Positions 43,919 to 51,781 of a DNA stretch of 64,000 nucleotides are shown piece by piece; within the stretch, counting starts at the first letter, position 1, and each line of letters begins with the position of its first letter. Source of the DNA: JAFCUW01 sp049898325 (GTDB taxonomy: Bacteria > Pseudomonadota > Gammaproteobacteria > Burkholderiales > Burkholderiaceae_D); the NCBI RefSeq assembly GCF_049898325.1, contig NZ_JAFCXL010000014.1, positions 62,001 through 126,000 of the forward strand. Reading direction: 5' to 3'. The position numbers and the translations under genes were made by a program. The notes under the pieces were generated by a model. The model did no database searches and had not been told where the DNA came from. It worked only from the letters and a program-made list of their open reading frames with translations.

Positions 43919-44899
43919 CTACAGCCAGCCAACCCGCTTGAGGCGCCGATGCAGCGCCGCGCTGATGACGACAATGGCGCTCATGACCGCCGGATAGCTC
44001 CACTGCCATTTCAGCTCTGGCATGACTTCAAAGTTCATTCCGTACCAGCTAAATACCATCGTCGGCACGGCAAGAATGGCTCCCCATCCTGCCAGGCGCT
44101 TGACGACCTCGTTCTGTCGGATCGTCACCTGGGCCAGCGCCACCTGCATCGCGGCATCGATCATGGTCCGGAGGCGGTCGGCCGCCTCGTTGACACTGGC
44201 AACGTGATCGAGAATATCGCGGTAGTAAATACGTGTTTCCTTGGGAACGATATCGCCGTGAAAGCGCAGCAATTGCGTGCAGATATCGGTCAGCGGGCCC
44301 GCTGCCGAGTGCAAGGCCAGTAATTCGTTCTTGAGTTTGTAAAACGTTTCCAGATTGCTGTCTGGTGGGTTCTCCTGGAACAGGTCCTTTTCCACCTGGC
44401 GAAAGCGAAACTGCAGCACATCCATGCACGGTTGGTACTGGTCGACAATGAAGTCAACGATGGAATAGAGCACGTAGCCGGGGCCTGTCGCCAGCCGGGC
44501 CGGCGTCCGCTCGGTTTTCTCGCGCACGCCCGCGTAGCTGCTCGATGTGCCATGCCGCACAGTGATGACAAAGCGGCTGCCGACAAACACGTGGGTTTCA
44601 CCGAAGTCCACCGTGTCGCCGCTCAGGGCCACCGTGTGCAGCACCACGAACAGGGTGTCACCGTATTCTTCGATCTTCGGGCGCTGATGGGCCTTCTGGG
44701 CATCCTCCACCGCCAGTTCGTGCAGATCGAACTCCTGCTGGACGCGAAGCATCAGCTCCCGATCCGGTTCCACCAGGCCGAGCCAGACGAAGGTATCGCT
44801 CTCGTGGAGCGCTTCACTGATGTCGTCGATGGTGATAGTGGACAGTTTCTGGCCGTGCCGATAAACCGAGCAGTTGACCCGGGCGACGCCCTCGTTCAT
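43919..44899 (-). CDS. corA: CorA-family magnesium/divalent cation transporter
   Basis: A 326-residue channel. A large N-terminal cytosolic domain is followed by two C-terminal transmembrane helices; the pore signature YGMNFEVMPEL links them, and the basic tail HRRLKRVGWL ends the protein. The pentameric channel imports Mg2+ (or Co2+/Ni2+) down its gradient. It overlaps the RimK-like gene by 4 bases and is last in a three-gene operon, ending 130 bp from the island boundary. Confidence 0.94.
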   Translation of the reverse strand: MNEGVARVNCSVYRHGQKLSTITIDDISEALHESDTFVWLGLVEPDRELMLRVQQEFDLHELAVEDAQKAHQRPKIEEYGDTLFVVLHTVALSGDTVDFGETHVFVGSRFVITVRHGTSSSYAGVREKTERTPARLATGPGYVLYSIVDFIVDQYQPCMDVLQFRFRQVEKDLFQENPPDSNLETFYKLKNELLALHSAAGPLTDICTQLLRFHGDIVPKETRIYYRDILDHVASVNEAADRLRTMIDAAMQVALAQVTIRQNEVVKRLAGWGAILAVPTMVFSWYGMNFEVMPELKWQWSYPAVMSAIVVISAALHRRLKRVGWL

Positions 44900-46470
44900 G
44901 CAACATTCCGGTTTTGCGGCGCCCCAATGCCGTGCGCCAGGTCGAGCCGGCGCGCAAGGTCGAGCAGGATACTGCGGTACAAGGCGTCGCCCAGCACGCT
45001 GTCTTCGTTGCCGACATCGATGTTGGGATTGTCGTTCACCTCGATCACCACTGGACCGCGCGCCGTCATTTTCATATCGACGCCATACAGGCCGTCGCCG
45101 ATGAGATTGGCAGCTGCCAGCGCATGCGCCAACAGCTCGGGTGGCACCTCGTCGAGCGGGACGGCGCGGGCGGCACCGAATTCGGCCTGGCCGCCCGCAT
45201 CGCGCTTGGCGATTTGCCAGTGATCCTTCGACATAAAATATTTGCTGGCAAACAAAGGCTCGCGGTTGAGCACGCCGATGCGCCAGTCGAACTCGGTGTA
45301 CATGTATTCCTGCACCAGGATCAGGGCCGACTGGGTGAGCAGGGCCTGCGCGGTCTGCTGAAACTGCGCGAGGTCGGCCACCTTGGTGACGCCGCGCGAA
45401 AATGCACCGTCGGGTATCTTCATGACCATCGGATAGCCAATGTCGCGCTCGATCGCGTCGATATCGTCCAGATCGGCGCGCTGCAGGGCGTAAGTGCGGG
45501 GCGTGGGAATCCGGTTAAGCCGCATCAGGTCGGCCAGGTAGACTTTATTGGTACAGCGCAGAATCGACATCGGGTCGTCAATCACCACCATGCCTTCGCT
45601 TTCCGCCTTTTTGGCGAACAGATACGTGTGGTGGTTGATGGCGGTGGTTTCGCGGATCAACAGGCCATCAAACTCGGCAAGACGCGAAAAATCTCTTTTC
45701 TCGATCAGGGTGACGTCCATCGCCAGCGTGCGACCCACGTCGATGAAACGCTGCAGCGCTGCTCGATTGCTGGGGGGCAGTTGTTCGTCCGGATCGTGCA
45801 GGATGGCGATATGGTAGCGGTAAGGCTTGACGGGCGCCGCTGCCGGCATGGGCGCCGAGGCAATTGCATGCAAGCCTTGACGTCCGCGCGCCAGCTGGGC
45901 GTCGCTCAAGCTGTTGACATTGTGCACGCGGATGGCGGCAATTTTCCAGTCGCCTTCGCGTTCGAATTCGACCCGCATGAGGGGGACCGGAAAGGTTTCA
46001 AAGATTTGCCGCGCCAGTGTGGCCAGCGGGGTGTATTCCGTGGTGCCAAAATAAATGTCCATGGAGAATTCGACTGGCATGGGCCGCGCCGCGCTGTCGT
46101 CGAGCGATTGGTTCAAGGCGTAGTCGAGCTCATCGGTATCGAGGCAGTAGATTGCCTTGCGCGACAAGTCATTGATGGTCTTCACCGACGGCAGCACGGC
46201 CTGACCGCGCGCCTCAGCGAGCAGGGAGCAGTAATAGCCGACCGACAGATACTTGTAGCCTCGGCACAGATTAATGACGGTGGTGCCGGCGCTGTCCGGA
46301 TTGTCGGCGGAGGCGAGAAATTGCGCGGCCGTTACTACTTTGTAGGGCGTGGACTTGTCTGGCCAGTCCCTTTGCTGTTCGACGACAATCACCAGGCGCG
46401 GCGGCGCTAGAGTGCGCGTCGCGGTGGAGACTCCGGCGTTGGCGCCGGCGCGAGAAGAAGTGTTCTGCAT
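44896..46470 (-). CDS. RimK-like ATP-grasp ligase with N-terminal RLAN-type domain
   Basis: A 524-residue protein. Residues ~24-200 form the N-terminal domain seen in long RimK relatives (LVIVVEQQRDWPDKSTPYKVV, NLCRGYKYLSVGYYCSLLAEARG). Residues ~225-510 are an ATP-grasp domain with YPMVMKIPDGAFSRGV, LVQEYMYTEFDWRIGVLN and the Mg-binding VVIEVNDNPNIDVG. The family joins amino acids to a carboxyl group of a protein or small molecule using ATP; RimK itself adds glutamate to ribosomal protein S6. The substrate here is unknown. It follows a GNAT/C39-peptidase gene by 14 bp. Confidence 0.88.
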   Translation of the reverse strand: MQNTSSRAGANAGVSTATRTLAPPRLVIVVEQQRDWPDKSTPYKVVTAAQFLASADNPDSAGTTVINLCRGYKYLSVGYYCSLLAEARGQAVLPSVKTINDLSRKAIYCLDTDELDYALNQSLDDSAARPMPVEFSMDIYFGTTEYTPLATLARQIFETFPVPLMRVEFEREGDWKIAAIRVHNVNSLSDAQLARGRQGLHAIASAPMPAAAPVKPYRYHIAILHDPDEQLPPSNRAALQRFIDVGRTLAMDVTLIEKRDFSRLAEFDGLLIRETTAINHHTYLFAKKAESEGMVVIDDPMSILRCTNKVYLADLMRLNRIPTPRTYALQRADLDDIDAIERDIGYPMVMKIPDGAFSRGVTKVADLAQFQQTAQALLTQSALILVQEYMYTEFDWRIGVLNREPLFASKYFMSKDHWQIAKRDAGGQAEFGAARAVPLDEVPPELLAHALAAANLIGDGLYGVDMKMTARGPVVIEVNDNPNIDVGNEDSVLGDALYRSILLDLARRLDLAHGIGAPQNRNVA

Positions 46471-46484
46471 AAGTGAGAAATGGG

Positions 46485-47654
46485 TTAGGCGTTCGGTTCT
46501 GCGGCATCGGTGCCGGTGGTGGGCGGGTAGACGACAACCACGGCCTTGGTGGCCTTGCGTCCATAACGTGCCATGCGTTCGAAGTCCTGCTTCAGGATGG
46601 CCATGTTGATGTGCTCCTCAGCGGCGCGTCCGTTGGCCTGGTCGGGGTCGTTGATAAAAAAGTAGCGCTCGTCCGACCCGGTGAGCACAACCCAATGCGG
46701 CGCCCGCTCGCGCGTGAGTCGGTAGGTGGAAATGAGCACCAGAGCAATGCCACCTGTGCGATAGCACCGATCGAGCTCGGCGGTGCCCGCCAGCTTGTGA
46801 TGGACATCGATACCGGCTTGGTGAACCTGGCGCACGAAATCGTCGTGCACCAGCGTGATGACCTCGCGCTTTTCCTCGCTGCGCACCGATTCCCGAAACA
46901 GCACCCCATCGCCGTTGACATAGATTTCTGTTGGGAAGCCACGCCGGTGGGCTGCCAGCGCCAGGCCGTAGGGACCGCAGCCGCCGTGACCGGCCGTCAT
47001 GAAGATGGTGGTGGCCTCGCGCCAGATCTGCAATTCCAGGGTACGGTCGAGCAGCATGACGGGATCGAAGGCTTTCATGGCCATCATCAGGCACGCCGGA
47101 CCGCACGTAAAACCCAGCGTCTGTGGATAGTAGGCAGTGCGCGCCAGCTGGGGACGCAGGCGTGCTGTCAGCGATTTTTCCAGGCGCAGCGCGTCCATGC
47201 CGTCTTCGTAGTACGCCGCGTGCTCGCCGAATACTTCGTAGCCATGGCGCATAAATAGCTGCTGCGAGGAGACATTGTCGCGACGAATTTCCAGGCGCAT
47301 CGCCACGCAACTGTGTGCGAGGGCCAATTCCTCGGCCGCCGCCAGCAGTCCGGCCGCCACGCCCTGCCCCTGCCATCCGGGCGCGCTGGCGATCGAGTAC
47401 ACCCGCGCCAGCGATACATCGGCGCGAAACAGCAAGGTAATGTAGCCACGCGGCGCGCCGCCGGCGTCGTCGATCAAGGTCACCGAGTTGCCTTCCGTGA
47501 GCAGATGGCGAAAGCTGCGCCGGCTCAAACGGTCGGAACTGAAACTGGCTTGTTCGATGCGCAGCAATTCGGCGACATCGTCCTCCACACCGTGACGGAT
47601 ATGGGGTGTCAGCAATCGGTGTGCCGAGGGCGGTATCTCTTCTGCAACATTCAT
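46485..47654 (-). CDS. GNAT acetyltransferase fused to C39-like cysteine peptidase
   Basis: A 389-residue protein. Residues ~20-165 form a GNAT domain (VAELLRIEQASFSSDRLSRR, acetyl-CoA loop SAPGWQGQGVAAGLL). Residues ~185-385 form a papain-like C39-type domain: candidate catalytic Cys in TLGFTCGPACLMMAMKAF, His in APHWVVLTGSD and Asp in FFINDPDQANG. This pairing recurs beside RimK-like ligases, which suggests a peptide or amino-acid conjugate is made, modified or cleaved. The ATG at 47654 is chosen; a TTG 22 codons upstream would put the -35 box inside the gene. It is the first gene of the operon. Confidence 0.85.
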   Translation of the reverse strand: MNVAEEIPPSAHRLLTPHIRHGVEDDVAELLRIEQASFSSDRLSRRSFRHLLTEGNSVTLIDDAGGAPRGYITLLFRADVSLARVYSIASAPGWQGQGVAAGLLAAAEELALAHSCVAMRLEIRRDNVSSQQLFMRHGYEVFGEHAAYYEDGMDALRLEKSLTARLRPQLARTAYYPQTLGFTCGPACLMMAMKAFDPVMLLDRTLELQIWREATTIFMTAGHGGCGPYGLALAAHRRGFPTEIYVNGDGVLFRESVRSEEKREVITLVHDDFVRQVHQAGIDVHHKLAGTAELDRCYRTGGIALVLISTYRLTRERAPHWVVLTGSDERYFFINDPDQANGRAAEEHINMAILKQDFERMARYGRKATKAVVVVYPPTTGTDAAEPNA

Positions 47655-47691
47655 GGCATTGATCGTTCCGGTAGCGAGTTCAAACAGATCG

Positions 47692-47720
47692 TACACAGTG
47701 ACTTGTAAAAAATTTGTCAA
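47692..47720 (-). promoter_or_regulatory. Promoter of the GNAT/C39-RimK-corA operon
   Basis: On the minus strand TTGACA (47720-47715) is a consensus -35; a poor -10, TGTGTA (47697-47692), follows at 17 bp. A weak -10 with operator repeats just upstream suggests an activated promoter. Confidence 0.5.
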
Positions 47721-47736
47721 GAACGGCGCCGAATGC

Positions 47737-47753
47737 GTAAACGAACTGTAAAC
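47737..47753 (-). promoter_or_regulatory. 11-bp-spaced operator (minus orientation), KdpE-box candidate
   Basis: GTAAAC at 47737-47742 and 47748-47753; on the minus strand this reads GTTTAC-AGTTC-GTTTAC. It ends 16 bp upstream of the -35 of the GNAT/C39 operon. The same half-site arrangement occurs at 47787-47803 and 49674-49690. Confidence 0.6.
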
Positions 47754-47786
47754 GCGGGTGGGATCGGGCCGTCCCGGCCTGCGTTT

Positions 47787-47803
47787 TTTTACACCGCGTT
47801 TAC
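47787..47803 (+). promoter_or_regulatory. 11-bp-spaced operator (plus orientation), KdpE-box candidate
   Basis: TTTTAC-ACCGC-GTTTAC, half-sites 11 bp apart, faces the rightward gene at 47889. It is the mirror of the box at 47737-47753 in the same divergent gap. Confidence 0.6.
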
Positions 47804-47888
47804 GCGCCGTCGTGGTTTTTTTAGAAAATCTTTACGCCTTGCTTGATACGCTTCACCGGGTCAATTACGCATTGCCGATGGAGGCAGC

Positions 47889-48221
47889 ATGAAATCCTGG
47901 CCGACCCGCCACGTGTCACAACAGTCCGCCGCACGCGTGCCGAAATACGCCGCTGGAGCCCCCCTTGCAGCTGCGGGTTTCTATGTGCTGCGCCTGACGG
48001 TGGACAGCGCTTCCGTCACCAGCCTGCGCCAGCTTGCCATGCGGGTGTGCGGCGATGCTCTGGAATTCATGCGCATTGCTGTGTGCGCCGGCGGCCAGCG
48101 CATTGACGTGTGGCTGTGCGTGCAACTGGGCTTTGTCGCGCTGCTGAGCGAAGCGGTACAGCAGCAGTTGCCTGGCGTGCGGCTCGGCAGCCATCGCACC
48201 TCCGAAGGAGAACTGCAATGA
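47889..48221 (+). CDS. Small protein of unknown function
   Basis: A 110-residue protein, not recognised. It has GGAGG-like spacing before the ATG (GATGGAGGCAGC), a probably folded core AGFYVLRLTVDSASVTSLRQ ... AVCAGGQRIDVWLCV that could be a small alpha/beta (ferredoxin- or ACT-like) unit, and no signal peptide or membrane helix. Its stop overlaps the start of the ParA-like gene (ATGA), so both are made together. The box at 47787 lies 86 bp upstream. Confidence 0.65.
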   Translation: MKSWPTRHVSQQSAARVPKYAAGAPLAAAGFYVLRLTVDSASVTSLRQLAMRVCGDALEFMRIAVCAGGQRIDVWLCVQLGFVALLSEAVQQQLPGVRLGSHRTSEGELQ

Positions 48222-48889
48222 TCGTCGCCATCGCCGGCACCGCGGCCGGCCGCCAGCATTGCGCTTTGGCCGCCAACCTTGCGGTATTGCGTACCCGCAG
48301 CGGCAGTCGCATGTGCCTGCTCGACATCGACCCGGCGCGCAGCGCCTATCGCTGGGGCTGTGCACGCAAGGAGGCAGGCCAGGGGCCGGCCATGGCGTCG
48401 TTGGCGCTGCCCGCCCGGGTGCCCAGCGGCGGCATCGACCAGATCGCCGCGCGCTACAGCGATCTGCTGATCCACACCGGCGCTTGCGCCAGCCAGGATT
48501 GCCACAGCGCGCTGTTGTCGGCACGCGTGGTCGTCGTGCCGCTCGCGCCGGCCGATTACGACCTTGACGCCAATTACGGCCTGATTGCGGACCTGAACGG
48601 CGCGCGCATGTTCAACCCCTCGCTCAGAGTGCTGTTCGTCATCCTGGCCGACGGCGGCGAGCCGACCGCACTCGAGCTGGCGCGCGCCCGCCTGTATGTC
48701 AGCCAGGTCATGTCGGCAAGCCTGGCCACGACCGTGCTGCACTGTCCTGGCGCCGAGGAATACGGCCACGGGCGCTGCGTGTGCGACGCCGAGACCTGCG
48801 ATCCCGGTGCGGCTGCCGAGTTGCACGCTTTGTACCGCGAGGTCTACGCGCAGCAGGCCGCGGGTTTCCCCATTTCATTCAACCATTGA
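48218..48889 (+). CDS. ParA/MinD-like protein with degenerate P-loop
   Basis: A 223-residue protein with the fold pattern of ParA-like ATPases: MIVAIAGTAAGRQHCALAANLAVLRTRSG, LLDIDPARSAYRWG, then SDLLIHTGACASQDCHSALL, VVVVPLAPADYDLDANYGLI and a Pro-rich end. The deviant Walker A lacks both Lys residues expected in KGGxGKS, so ATP binding is doubtful. Several Cys near the end (HGRCVCDAETCDP) are unusual. It is coupled to the preceding small gene and followed by a porin gene and kdp. The function is unknown. Confidence 0.65.
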   Translation: MIVAIAGTAAGRQHCALAANLAVLRTRSGSRMCLLDIDPARSAYRWGCARKEAGQGPAMASLALPARVPSGGIDQIAARYSDLLIHTGACASQDCHSALLSARVVVVPLAPADYDLDANYGLIADLNGARMFNPSLRVLFVILADGGEPTALELARARLYVSQVMSASLATTVLHCPGAEEYGHGRCVCDAETCDPGAAAELHALYREVYAQQAAGFPISFNH

Positions 48890-48918
48890 TTTACCCCCCC
48901 TGAACGAGAAAGAGTTTC

Positions 48919-49671
48919 ATGAAAAACGTATTATTTGCAGTCGCCCTGGTTTCTACTTTTGCATCAAGCAAGGCCCTGGCGCAAGAGGCCGCTGCCGAGC
49001 CCAATGCCTTGACCTTCAATGCCGCCGTCACCAGCGACTACCGTTACCGCGGCATTTCGCAGACCCGCCTGCAGCCGGCCGTGCAGGGCGGCGCCGATTT
49101 TACCAACGAGCCTTCCGGCTTGTACGTGGGGATCTGGGCCTCGACGATCAAATGGACCAAGGACGCCGGTGGCAGCGGCGATGTGGAAATCGACCTGTAC
49201 GGCGGCAAGCGCGGCGATATCGGACAGGGATTTGGCTACGACGTCGGCGTGCTGACCTATGTCTATCCCTCTAACGGCCTGGCCCACGTCAGCGGCTTTG
49301 CCAACGCCAATACCACGGAGCTGTACGGCCAGCTGTCATACGGCCCGGGCTCGCTCAAGTATTCGCACGCGGTGAGTAATTTGTTCGGCTTTGTCGACAG
49401 CAAGAACAGCGGCTACCTCGACCTGTCGGTCAATCCCGAGCTGGTCAAGGACGTCACACTGAACCTGCATGTCGGCCGCCAGCGCGTCGCCAACAACGGC
49501 GCGGCCAGCTACACCGACTGGAAAGTCGGGGTCACCCATGACTTCGGCGTTGTCACTGGCGCCCTTGCCTACATTGGCACCAACGCCGGCAAAGTGGCGT
49601 ATGCGTCGCCGGCCAACGGCAAATTTCTTGGCAAATCCGCGCTGCAGCTGACGATCAGCAAAACGTTCTAA
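48919..49671 (+). CDS. TorF-family outer-membrane protein
   Basis: A 250-residue exported protein with signal peptide (MKNVLFAVALVSTFASSKALA, cleaved before QEAAAE) and the family start FNAAVTSDYRYRGISQT. Alternating beta strands and a C-terminal Phe (LQLTISKTF) fit a beta-barrel. TorF/Gcw_chp proteins are putative porins. The gene is just ahead of the kdp promoter region; a role in ion passage is possible but unproven. Confidence 0.88.
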   Translation: MKNVLFAVALVSTFASSKALAQEAAAEPNALTFNAAVTSDYRYRGISQTRLQPAVQGGADFTNEPSGLYVGIWASTIKWTKDAGGSGDVEIDLYGGKRGDIGQGFGYDVGVLTYVYPSNGLAHVSGFANANTTELYGQLSYGPGSLKYSHAVSNLFGFVDSKNSGYLDLSVNPELVKDVTLNLHVGRQRVANNGAASYTDWKVGVTHDFGVVTGALAYIGTNAGKVAYASPANGKFLGKSALQLTISKTF

Positions 49672-49673
49672 AT

Positions 49674-49711
49674 TTTTACGGCTTGTTTACACCTTTGGTT
49701 CAAGTGTTTAC
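49674..49711 (+). promoter_or_regulatory. kdp operator repeats (KdpE-box candidate) and promoter
   Basis: TTTTAC-GGCTT-GTTTAC (49674-49690) has half-sites 11 bp apart; a third GTTTAC at 49706-49711 is two turns further on. TTTACA (49686-49691) with TACAAA (49709-49714), spaced 17 bp, could be the -35 and -10. The arrangement fits control by an OmpR-type regulator such as KdpE. Confidence 0.62.
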
Positions 49712-49723
49712 AAAATTTTTAGG

Positions 49724-49744
49724 CGGTCAGCGCTACGCTGACCG
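49724..49744. promoter_or_regulatory. Perfect 9-bp-arm palindrome in the kdp leader
   Basis: CGGTCAGCG and its exact complement CGCTGACCG flank a CTA loop. There is no T-run after it, so it is not a simple terminator. It lies 30 bp before the first small kdp gene and could be a leader hairpin or a repressor operator. Confidence 0.55.
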
Positions 49745-49774
49745 TATCGACACCAGAACATCAAAAGGGATCAC

Positions 49775-49864
49775 ATGGATGCAATTTATATCGGGGCCAC
49801 AGTGCTGTTCTTCGCACTGACCTGGGCTTTTGCCTCAGGCTGCCAGAAGATGGGAGAAAAATAA
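49775..49864 (+). CDS. 29-residue membrane peptide upstream of kdpF
   Basis: ATG with AAAAGGGA upstream encodes a 29-residue peptide: one hydrophobic helix (IYIGATVLFFALTWAFASG), then CQKMGEK. Its stop shares one base with the kdpF start (TAATG), and kdpF shares one with kdpA, so translation looks coupled. It is probably a second small subunit or regulator of the Kdp complex. I know no characterised homologue. Confidence 0.65.
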   Translation: MDAIYIGATVLFFALTWAFASGCQKMGEK

Positions 49865-49950
49865 TGGAAATTTGGCAAATCGGCGGCGTCGTCGCCATCG
49901 GCCTGCTGGCCTACCTGGTGCATGCCTTGCTCAATGCGGAGGATTTGTGA
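49864..49950 (+). CDS. kdpF: Potassium-transporting ATPase subunit KdpF
   Basis: A 28-residue single-helix peptide MEIWQIGGVVAIGLLAYLV then HALLNAEDL. Size, the YL-x2-ALL-x-x-E ending and its place directly before kdpA identify KdpF, which stabilises the KdpABC complex in the membrane. The stop overlaps the kdpA start (TGATG). Confidence 0.85.
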   Translation: MEIWQIGGVVAIGLLAYLVHALLNAEDL

Positions 49951-51761
49951 TGAGCACCCAATCATTGATCTTGTTGTGCGCCTTTTTGGTCGCACTGTTC
50001 GCCCTGGCGTGGCCGCTCGGCATCGTGCTGGCCCAGGTGGGCAAGGGCGAGGGCGCTGCCGTTCCCGGCATGGGCTGGCTGGGCGCCATCGAACGCCTGT
50101 TCTACCGCGCCGCCGGCGTCGCCAGCGGCGCCACCATGGGCTGGAAGGCGTATGCCGTCGCCTTGCTGGTGTTTAACGCTCTGGGCGCCTTGTTTGTCTA
50201 CGCCCTGCAGCGCTTGCAGCTGTGGTTGCCCCTGAATCCCCAGTCGCTGCCCAATATCAGCCCGGATTCGTCGTTCAATACGGCCATCAGTTTTGTCGCC
50301 AACACCAACTGGCAGGGTTACAGCGGCGAACAGACCATGAGTTATCTGACGCAGATGCTGGCGCTGACGGCCCAGAATTTCTTTTCGGCCGCTACCGGCA
50401 TGGCGGTGGTGTTCGCCCTGATCCGGGGCTTCAGCGCCCGCTCGGCCAAGACCATCGGCAACTTCTGGGTCGACCTGACCCGTTCGACCCTGTACGTGCT
50501 GCTGCCGCTGTCGCTGCTGTTCTCGGTATTTCTGATGGGGCAGGGCGTGATTCAGAATTTCTCGGCGTACCAGGACGTGCAGCTCATTGAGCCGGTCGCC
50601 TATTCGGTGCCGAAAAACGGTGCCGACGGCCAGCCCTTGAAAGACGCCAAGGGCCAGCCGGTCATGGAAAACCTGACGGCCACCACGCAGTCCATTGCCA
50701 TGGGCCCGGTAGCCTCGCAGGAAGCGATCAAGATGCTCGGCACCAACGGCGGCGGTTTTTTCAATGCCAATTCCGCTCATCCCTACGAAAACCCTACGCC
50801 CTTGAGTAATTTTGGCCAGATGCTTGCGATCTTCCTGATTCCCGCCGGCCTGTGCTTTGCCTTTGGTCGCCTGGTCGGCGACCGCCGCCAGGGCGTCGCC
50901 GTGCTGGCAGCGATGAGCATCATGTTTGTTGCCGCGACCCTGGTGGTGATGGGCGCCGAGCAGGCCGCGCACCCGCAGCTGGCACAGATGGGCGTCGACC
51001 AGGTCGGCAGTGCGATCCAGGCTGGCGGCAATATGGAAGGCAAGGAAACGCGCTTCGGCATTGCCGCATCAAGCCTGTTTGCCGCCATTACCACCGCCGC
51101 ATCGTGCGGCGCCGTCAACGCCATGCACGACTCCTTCACGCCCCTGGGCGGTTCGGTTCCGATGCTGCTGATGCAGCTTGGCGAAGTGGTGTTCGGCGGG
51201 GTGGGCTCGGGCCTGTACGGCATGCTGGTGTTCGCCATCATGGCGGTGTTTATCGCCGGCCTGATGATCGGTCGCACGCCGGAATATCTGGGCAAGAAAA
51301 TCCAGAGTTTCGAGATGAAGATGACGTCGATCGCCATCCTGGTCACTCCCGTGCTGGTGCTGGGCGGGACCGCCATTGCCGTCATGGTCGACGCCGGCCG
51401 GGCCGGCATTGCCAACCCGGGTGCGCACGGCTTTTCGGAAATTCTTTACGCCTTCAGCTCGGCAGCCAACAACAATGGCAGTGCGTTTGCCGGCCTGTCC
51501 GCCAATACGCCGTTCTACAACGTGATGCTGGCGATCGCCATGTGGTTCGGCCGCTTTGCCGTCATCGTGCCGATCCTGGCGATTGCCGGTTCGCTGGCCG
51601 CCAAGCCGCGCCTGCAAGCCAACCCGGGCACCATGCCCACCCATGGGCCGGTGTTCGTCGGCTTGTTGGTCGGGGTGGTGCTGCTCGTTGGCGTCCTTAA
51701 CTATGTTCCCGCTCTGGCCCTGGGCCCGGTGGTCGAACACCTTCAGTTGTATACCAAGTAA
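49950..51761 (+). CDS. kdpA: Potassium-transporting ATPase subunit KdpA
   Basis: A 603-residue membrane protein of the high-affinity Kdp P-type ATPase, forming the K+ selectivity filter. The four pore segments are visible: NTNWQGYSGEQTMSY, LGTNGGGFFNANSAHPYENP, ASCGAVNAMHDSFTPLGG and FSSAANNNGSAFAGLS. The start is at MSTQSLILLC, coupled to kdpF. Length and motifs are normal. Confidence 0.97.
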   Translation: MSTQSLILLCAFLVALFALAWPLGIVLAQVGKGEGAAVPGMGWLGAIERLFYRAAGVASGATMGWKAYAVALLVFNALGALFVYALQRLQLWLPLNPQSLPNISPDSSFNTAISFVANTNWQGYSGEQTMSYLTQMLALTAQNFFSAATGMAVVFALIRGFSARSAKTIGNFWVDLTRSTLYVLLPLSLLFSVFLMGQGVIQNFSAYQDVQLIEPVAYSVPKNGADGQPLKDAKGQPVMENLTATTQSIAMGPVASQEAIKMLGTNGGGFFNANSAHPYENPTPLSNFGQMLAIFLIPAGLCFAFGRLVGDRRQGVAVLAAMSIMFVAATLVVMGAEQAAHPQLAQMGVDQVGSAIQAGGNMEGKETRFGIAASSLFAAITTAASCGAVNAMHDSFTPLGGSVPMLLMQLGEVVFGGVGSGLYGMLVFAIMAVFIAGLMIGRTPEYLGKKIQSFEMKMTSIAILVTPVLVLGGTAIAVMVDAGRAGIANPGAHGFSEILYAFSSAANNNGSAFAGLSANTPFYNVMLAIAMWFGRFAVIVPILAIAGSLAAKPRLQANPGTMPTHGPVFVGLLVGVVLLVGVLNYVPALALGPVVEHLQLYTK

Positions 51762-51781
51762 TCATGGCCACGGAGTCCAAG

